NCBI GenBank assembly: GCA_013377095.1
Contig: JACAAY010000004.1
Coordinates: 1 to 64,000, forward strand
Length of the DNA stretch: 64,000 bases
Reading direction: 5' to 3'
Origin: Desulfuromonadales bacterium
GTDB taxonomy: Bacteria; Desulfobacterota; Desulfuromonadia; Geobacterales; Pseudopelobacteraceae
Part shown: piece by piece, positions 59,302 to 64,000 of the stretch
Layout of the letters: each line of letters opens with the position of its first letter
How positions within the stretch are numbered: the stretch's first letter is position 1
The notes under the pieces: model-generated
What the model saw: the letters and a program-made list of their open reading frames with translations, nothing else
Told to the model about the DNA's origin: nothing
Databases searched by the model: none
Translations under genes and position numbers: made by a program

Positions 59302-61611
59302 TTGCCCATATCATCATTCATACTCATGTTTGTACTCTTCTTGCACTGTGCGCTGGCAGGAGCGGTTTTTGCCGAAGGCGAGAAAATCAGCGAGATCTCC
59401 GTCAAAGGCAACCGGCGTATTGAGTCATCGGTCATTCTCAACGCCATCAAGCTGAAGGTCGGCGACACCCTTTACAGTGACAAAACCGACGCCGATCTCC
59501 GCTCCATTCACAAACTCGGGCATTTCCTGAATGTCCAGGTTTCAACCGAGGAGTCGGCCAAGGGAACGGTACTGATCTATACCGTCCTTGAAAAACCGGT
59601 TGTCCGCGAGATCAGGTTCGAGGGGAACAAGGAGTTGTCCACCGACAAGCTCAGCAAGGATGGACTTGAACTCCGCAAGGACACCATCTTCTCCACAAAA
59701 GATCTGAACAAGAGTATCGCCAAAATAAAGAAACTCTACCATGACGAGGGGTATTACCTTGCGGAAGTCACGCCGCTGGTGAGGGAGCGAACCCCGTCGG
59801 AAACGGTGGTGACGTTCAAGATTGTCGAATCCCAGAAGGTCCTGATCAGTACAATCCGTTTTGACGGCAACAAGTCGTTCAGTGACCGTAAACTTCGCGG
59901 CCTGATGGAGACCAAGGAAAAGTGGTTTCTCTCCTGGCTTACAAACGCCGGAACCTATAAGGATGAGGTACTGAGAAACGATGCTCTGATCATCACCGAT
60001 CATTACCTGAACAACGGCTATATCAACATCAAGGTAGGGGAACCGACTGTCAGGATGAACGATACAAAAAATGCGCTGGAGGTCAGAATCGGAATCACCG
60101 AGGGAGATCAGTTCCGTATCGGTGATATCGATTTCAAGGGTGACCTGCTTGAACCGGTTTCGGAACTGCGCAAAAAGCTGAAGTCGGAACGGGGAGCCAT
60201 CTTCAGTCGAGCAACCATGCGCTCTGACATTTTCACTCTGACCGACCGTTACGGTGACAAGGGATACGCTTTTGCAAACGCGAATCCGCTCACCAAAGCC
60301 GATCCGGAAAAAAAGATTGTTGACGTCACCTTTGATATGGAAAAGGGTGAGCTGGTCTCCATTGAACGAATCTCCATCTCCGGAAACCCCAAAACCCGCG
60401 ACAAGGTTGTCCGTCGTGAGATGAGGGTCACCGAGGCGGAACTTTTCAGTGCCACGGGCATGAAGCGAAGCAAGCAGAACCTGATGAACACCGGTTTTTT
60501 TGAAGAAGCCAATATCTCCACGATCAAGGGCAGCGCCGCAAACAAACTTAACGTCAATGTAGAGGTCAAGGAAAAATCAACCGGCACCTTCAGTATTGGT
60601 GGTGGTTACAGCTCTCTTGACGGCATCATCGGACAGGGTTCGGTCCAGCAGACCAACTTTCTGGGTCTGGGGCTGAAAGCCAACCTGTCCGGCTCTATCG
60701 GCGGCAAGTCGCAGACCTATTCGCTTGGCCTGACCGATCCCTACTTTCTCGACACAAAATGGACCCTGGGCGCTGACGTTTACCGTTCGGAGCGTGACTA
60801 TCTCGACTACAGCCGCAGGGTTACCGGGGGAGACATCAAGGCCGGTTACCCGATCAATGACGATATCAGCACCTTTTTCATGTACAAGTACGAGATAAGG
60901 GATCTCTATGATCCTCAAACAGGCTATAAAACGTTGAACGACCGAGACCCGGTCAACTTTCCGCTCGGCTCCACCTCGACCAGTTCGATCCTGGCCAGCA
61001 TCACCCATAACAACACCGACTACCGTCTTGATCCCAGCACCGGTTTTATCAACAACCTCTCCATCGAATACGCCGGTTTGGGGGGCGACAACAGGTACGT
61101 CAAGTACACCACCGACCATACCTGGTTTTATCCGCTCTACAAAAAGAGTATCATCTTCTCCACCAAATTTGGTCTGGGGTATATCCAGGATGTGGGCAAA
61201 CTGATACCGATCGATGAAAAGTTCTACCTGGGTGGCATCTCCTCGCTGCGTGGATATAAATCCCGGACGGTAAGTCCTACAAGAACAATAACAACTCCTG
61301 ATGCACTTGGCGCTCTCATACCCCAATTGGTCTATCTGGGAGCAGATAAAGAGATTTTCGGCAATGTGGAGTTCACCTTTCCGATCCTGAGCGACTCCGG
61401 CCTCAAAGGTGTCGTGTTCTTTGACTATGGCAATGCCGAAAACAACACCAGCAAGCTGTTCAACTCCATGCTGATGAGCTATGGCGCTGGTGTCCGCTGG
61501 GCGTCTCCACTCGGTCCGCTGCGTCTGGAGTATGGCATTCCATTTAACCCCCGCAATGGCATTGACACCAAAAGCGGCCGTTTCGAATTTGCCATCGGCA
61601 GCATGTTCTAG
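59302..61611 (+). CDS. bamA: Outer membrane assembly factor BamA
   Basis: 769 residues. A signal (FILMFVLFLHCALAGAVFA) is followed by five POTRA domains (starting ISEISVKGNRRIESSVI, VREIRFEGNKELSTDKL, ISTIRFDGNKSFSDRKL, RIGDIDFKGDLLEP, SIERISISGNPKTRDKV) and the Omp85 beta-barrel (GGGYSSLDGIIGQGSV to the terminal Phe). LGGISSLRGYKSRTVSP holds the conserved RGY motif of the barrel. It inserts outer-membrane proteins. The start is a TTG at 59302, with GAGG five bases upstream; an ATG at 59326 gives a shorter signal but lies 27 bases from the ribosome site. Confidence 0.95.
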   Translation: MPISSFILMFVLFLHCALAGAVFAEGEKISEISVKGNRRIESSVILNAIKLKVGDTLYSDKTDADLRSIHKLGHFLNVQVSTEESAKGTVLIYTVLEKPVVREIRFEGNKELSTDKLSKDGLELRKDTIFSTKDLNKSIAKIKKLYHDEGYYLAEVTPLVRERTPSETVVTFKIVESQKVLISTIRFDGNKSFSDRKLRGLMETKEKWFLSWLTNAGTYKDEVLRNDALIITDHYLNNGYINIKVGEPTVRMNDTKNALEVRIGITEGDQFRIGDIDFKGDLLEPVSELRKKLKSERGAIFSRATMRSDIFTLTDRYGDKGYAFANANPLTKADPEKKIVDVTFDMEKGELVSIERISISGNPKTRDKVVRREMRVTEAELFSATGMKRSKQNLMNTGFFEEANISTIKGSAANKLNVNVEVKEKSTGTFSIGGGYSSLDGIIGQGSVQQTNFLGLGLKANLSGSIGGKSQTYSLGLTDPYFLDTKWTLGADVYRSERDYLDYSRRVTGGDIKAGYPINDDISTFFMYKYEIRDLYDPQTGYKTLNDRDPVNFPLGSTSTSSILASITHNNTDYRLDPSTGFINNLSIEYAGLGGDNRYVKYTTDHTWFYPLYKKSIIFSTKFGLGYIQDVGKLIPIDEKFYLGGISSLRGYKSRTVSPTRTITTPDALGALIPQLVYLGADKEIFGNVEFTFPILSDSGLKGVVFFDYGNAENNTSKLFNSMLMSYGAGVRWASPLGPLRLEYGIPFNPRNGIDTKSGRFEFAIGSMF

Positions 61612-61717
61612 TAAAAAAGCAAATTGCATTCTCAGCTCTTTTGGCGGAAGATATCGAACCAAAATGCTACCCCTCGTTGGGCTAACCTCATCTATCTCTA
61701 AAAAGGAGACATTCAGT

Positions 61718-62245
61718 ATGAAACGTTTTATTCTCGCAGCAGTTCTTTTGAGCGGCATGACCGCCGGAACCGCCTTTGCAACAGACGTCAAGGCCGCCCA
61801 GAAAATTGGATATATCGATATGCAACGGGCAATCAACACCTCCGAGACGGGCAAGGAAGCCAAAGAACAGCTGTCAGCGCGACTCAAGAAGTATCAGGAT
61901 GAAATCAATGCCCGCCAGGAAGAATTGAAACGTCTGAAGGAAGAACTGGAGAAACAGGGCATGCTGCTGGCCGAATCGGCCCGGGCTTCAAAGGAAAAGG
62001 ATTACCAGCAGAAACTGAAAGAATTCCAGCGTTTCACCAAGGACGCCCAGGAAGAGCTGCAGGGCAAGGACGAGGAGTTTACCCGCAAGATCCTGGAGGG
62101 AATGGAAAAAGTTGTCCAGGAATTCGGCAAAAAGAATGGCTATACCTTTATCTTCGTCAAGAATGAAAACATGCTCTTTGCCGATGAAAAAGCCGATCTG
62201 ACCGATGAAGTACTCAAACTGTTCAACTCAAACCGAAAAAAATAA
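61718..62245 (+). CDS. skp: Periplasmic chaperone Skp/OmpH
   Basis: 175 residues. A Sec signal ([19 protein letters not shown]) precedes [19 protein letters not shown], the family start, and a long coiled-coil middle ([22 protein letters not shown] onward). It ends in a beta-segment [25 protein letters not shown]. Skp trimers carry unfolded outer-membrane proteins to BamA, whose gene is directly upstream. AAAGGAGA precedes the ATG. Confidence 0.93.
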   Translation: MKRFILAAVLLSGMTAGTAFATDVKAAQKIGYIDMQRAINTSETGKEAKEQLSARLKKYQDEINARQEELKRLKEELEKQGMLLAESARASKEKDYQQKLKEFQRFTKDAQEELQGKDEEFTRKILEGMEKVVQEFGKKNGYTFIFVKNENMLFADEKADLTDEVLKLFNSNRKK

Positions 62246-62264
62246 CCGGCGACAGGACGACATC

Positions 62265-63305
62265 ATGCAAAACTCAAAAACACTCAAGGAACTGGCTGAG
62301 CACCTTGGCGGCAAAGTGCGGGGCGACGAGACCTGCCGGATAAACGGCCTGGCCCCCCTTGAATCCGCCAGTTCAGATAAAATCACCTTTCTGGCAAACC
62401 CGAAGTACGCTGCAAAGGTTGCCGAAACAGGCGCCGGAGCCGTCCTGATGGCCCCCGGAGGGGAGTCCTACGGTCGTAATGTCATAGAGGTAACCAACCC
62501 CTATCTGGCATTTGCCAAACTGCTGACACTCTTCTATGTCCGCAAGCCTGCGCCACAAGGGGTCATGGATGGAGCCAGCCTGGGAAGCACTGTTACCCTG
62601 GGCAGTGACATCACCCTTCATCCCGGCGCAATTGTCGGAAATGGCGTCTCCATAGGAGACCGCACGGTTATCCATCCCGGCGCAGTCATCTATGATGGTG
62701 TCACCATCGGCAGCGACACGGTCATCCATGCCAACGCTGTGGTCAGGGAGCGCTGTCGCATCGGCAGTCGCTGTGTCATTCAACCCGGCGCGGTTATCGG
62801 CAGTGACGGTTTCGGGTATGCTCCCGATGGAGCAGGCTACTATGCCATACCTCAGATCGGTATTGTCGTGCTCGAAGATGATGTGGAGATCGGCGCAAAC
62901 AGCTGTATCGACCGGGCCGCTCTGGAAGTAACCCTGATCAGGCGCGGCACAAAGCTGGACAACCTGGTTCAGATAGCGCACAACTGCCAGATCGGAGAGA
63001 ACTGCATGATCGTCTCCCAGGTCGGTATCTCGGGAAGCACCAAGGTTGGCAACCATGTCACCCTGGCCGGCCAGGTCGGCGTTGCGGGACATCTCACCAT
63101 CGGTGATAACGTGATGATCGGAGCCCAGTCCGGTGTGCCCAACTCGGTACCCGCCAATGGGGGCTTCAGCGGTACACCGATCATGCCGCACAAGGATTGG
63201 CTCAAGGCCATGGCGATCGTGCCTCGCCTGCCTGAACTGCGCAAAACGATCAGTGCCCTTGAGAAGAGAATCGCTGAACTGGAAGTACAGCGCACAGAGG
63301 CATAG
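62265..63305 (+). CDS. lpxD: UDP-3-O-acylglucosamine N-acyltransferase LpxD
   Basis: 346 residues. The N-terminal uridine-binding domain ([29 protein letters not shown], in parts [12 protein letters not shown] and [10 protein letters not shown]) leads into left-handed hexapeptide repeats ([20 protein letters not shown] and [13 protein letters not shown]). The catalytic His is in IAHNCQIGE. The C-terminal helix is [15 protein letters not shown]. It adds the second acyl chain in lipid A synthesis in the cytosol. AGGA precedes ATG 62265. Confidence 0.96.
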   Translation: MQNSKTLKELAEHLGGKVRGDETCRINGLAPLESASSDKITFLANPKYAAKVAETGAGAVLMAPGGESYGRNVIEVTNPYLAFAKLLTLFYVRKPAPQGVMDGASLGSTVTLGSDITLHPGAIVGNGVSIGDRTVIHPGAVIYDGVTIGSDTVIHANAVVRERCRIGSRCVIQPGAVIGSDGFGYAPDGAGYYAIPQIGIVVLEDDVEIGANSCIDRAALEVTLIRRGTKLDNLVQIAHNCQIGENCMIVSQVGISGSTKVGNHVTLAGQVGVAGHLTIGDNVMIGAQSGVPNSVPANGGFSGTPIMPHKDWLKAMAIVPRLPELRKTISALEKRIAELEVQRTEA

Positions 63306-63337
63306 CGTCGTACACTAACAACATAAAAGGGGGATCT

Positions 63338-63781
63338 ATGTTACTGGATGTCAACGAAATCATGAAAATACTGCCGCACCGCTTCCCGTTTTTGATGGTT
63401 GATCGCATTATAGAACTGGAGCATGGCAAACGCTGCGTGGGTATCAAAAACGTGAGTATCAACGAACCTTTTTTTCAGGGACACTTCCCCGGCCACCCGG
63501 TCATGCCGGGCGTGCTGATCGTTGAAGCCATGGCCCAGGTTGCCGGAATCATGGCTTACCTTGCTTCCGACGACACAACCAAGAAAAAAGTCAGCTATTT
63601 CATGTCAATCGACAGCGCCAAGTTCCGCAAGCCGGTTTTCCCCGGGGACCAGCTGCGCATCGAGATTGAGACCACCCTCAACCGGCGCGGCATATGGGGC
63701 GTCAATGGAAAAGCGTATGTGGCTGACACACTGGTTACCGAAGCAGCACTCAAGGCAACATTTGCGGATGCGGCAACCTGA
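63338..63781 (+). CDS. fabZ: 3-hydroxyacyl-ACP dehydratase FabZ
   Basis: 147 residues. LPHRFPFLMVDRI opens the hotdog fold, and GHFPGHPVMPGVLIVEAMAQVAG contains the catalytic His and Glu (in parts GHFPGHPVMPG and VEAMAQVAG). It dehydrates 3-hydroxyacyl-ACP in fatty acid elongation, competing with lpxA for the same substrate, which explains its place between lpxD and lpxA. Confidence 0.97.
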   Translation: MLLDVNEIMKILPHRFPFLMVDRIIELEHGKRCVGIKNVSINEPFFQGHFPGHPVMPGVLIVEAMAQVAGIMAYLASDDTTKKKVSYFMSIDSAKFRKPVFPGDQLRIEIETTLNRRGIWGVNGKAYVADTLVTEAALKATFADAAT

Positions 63782-63823
63782 GACATTCTCACAATCTTTT
63801 GATTTTAATTCGGGGAGAAACCC

Positions 63824-64000
63824 ATGATACATCCAAGCGCGGTCATTGACAGCAGCGCACAACTGGCAGCGGACGTCGAGGTTGGCCCCTACGCCATCAT
63901 TGGTAAACAGGTCACCATCGGCTCAGGGACAAAGGTCGGTCCACATGCCGTGATTGGTGACTGGACCACGATTGGCGAACACAACCAGATTTTCCACCAA
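63824..64000 (+). CDS. lpxA: UDP-N-acetylglucosamine acyltransferase LpxA, N-terminal part
   Basis: The first 59 residues are visible; the window ends inside the gene. [20 protein letters not shown] and [15 protein letters not shown] are the opening hexapeptide repeats of LpxA. GGGGAG precedes the ATG. It performs the first step of lipid A synthesis. The catalytic His lies beyond the window. The order lpxD-fabZ-lpxA supports the call. Confidence 0.94.
   Translation, partial: MIHPSAVIDSSAQLAADVEVGPYAIIGKQVTIGSGTKVGPHAVIGDWTTIGEHNQIFHQ

Noticed and set aside
60577-61887. A 436-codon minus-strand frame opposite bamA
   Set aside because: Antisense shadow; it also runs across the bamA-skp gap without its own ribosome site.
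1-64000. tRNA, rRNA, CRISPR arrays, insertion sequences or integrase genes
   Set aside because: Read for and not seen; no regular spaced repeats, transposase motifs or tRNA arms were found by eye.

Overview
The window reads as a chromosomal segment of a GC-rich, Gram-negative anaerobe of the Desulfuromonadia (Geobacter, Trichlorobacter or Pelobacter propionicus type). Four things point that way: an outer-membrane biogenesis run lolC-lolD-bamA-skp-lpxD-fabZ-lpxA, c-type cytochromes with periplasmic nitrate reduction, many soluble PAS/PocR/GAF sensor kinases, and an oxygen-sensitive glycyl radical enzyme. This assignment rests on gene content and protein style only. I see no tRNA, rRNA, CRISPR array, transposase or integrase.

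Layout. 1-2506: the end of an SppA-type peptidase, a glutamine amidotransferase, a YkgJ-type cysteine-cluster protein and a radical SAM protein. 2746-12334: an all-plus-strand accessory block. It holds an unknown membrane protein, a GH19 lysozyme/chitinase-like protein, a secreted DUF6345 protein with a caspase-like His/Cys pattern, a papain-family peptidase, a glycyl radical enzyme with an SCP2-like partner and its activase, and a DUF6765 protein. 12335-20444: a chemoreceptor behind a perfect 20-bp palindrome, an EF-hand/isochorismatase fusion, a radical SAM protein, and a pqiA-pqiA-pqiB-pqiC operon for lipid or solvent-stress transport. 20597-25510: a dissimilatory nitrate operon napD-napA-napB-ferredoxin-octaheme nitrite reductase, predicted to take nitrate to ammonium in the periplasm. 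It has an FNR-like box in its upstream region. 25833-33127: oxidative stress and housekeeping genes (PrxQ, YceI, purine permease, hypoxanthine phosphoribosyltransferase, PrmC, a sensor kinase, an exported peroxiredoxin, cyclophilin, MsrB).

33124-35747 carries a FAD disulfide oxidoreductase, a TVP38-type membrane protein and an AhpD-like protein. In related genomes these lie beside arsS. Here arsS sits at 52086, on the far side of a 16-kb minus-strand island (35949-51770) of seven sensor kinases and one receiver protein. Five of the kinases share the same HisKA_2 core and look like tandem paralogues.

53237-64000 is core: RNase E/G, lysyl-tRNA synthetase, then LolC/E and LolD (lipoprotein release), BamA and Skp (outer-membrane protein assembly), and LpxD, FabZ and LpxA (lipid A and fatty acid synthesis), the last cut by the window edge.

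The strongest leads for something undescribed are the GRE-SCP2-activase module with its neighbouring peptidase and lytic genes, the compact Nap-octaheme nitrite reductase operon without a recognisable quinol dehydrogenase, and the sensor island splitting the apparent arsenosugar locus.
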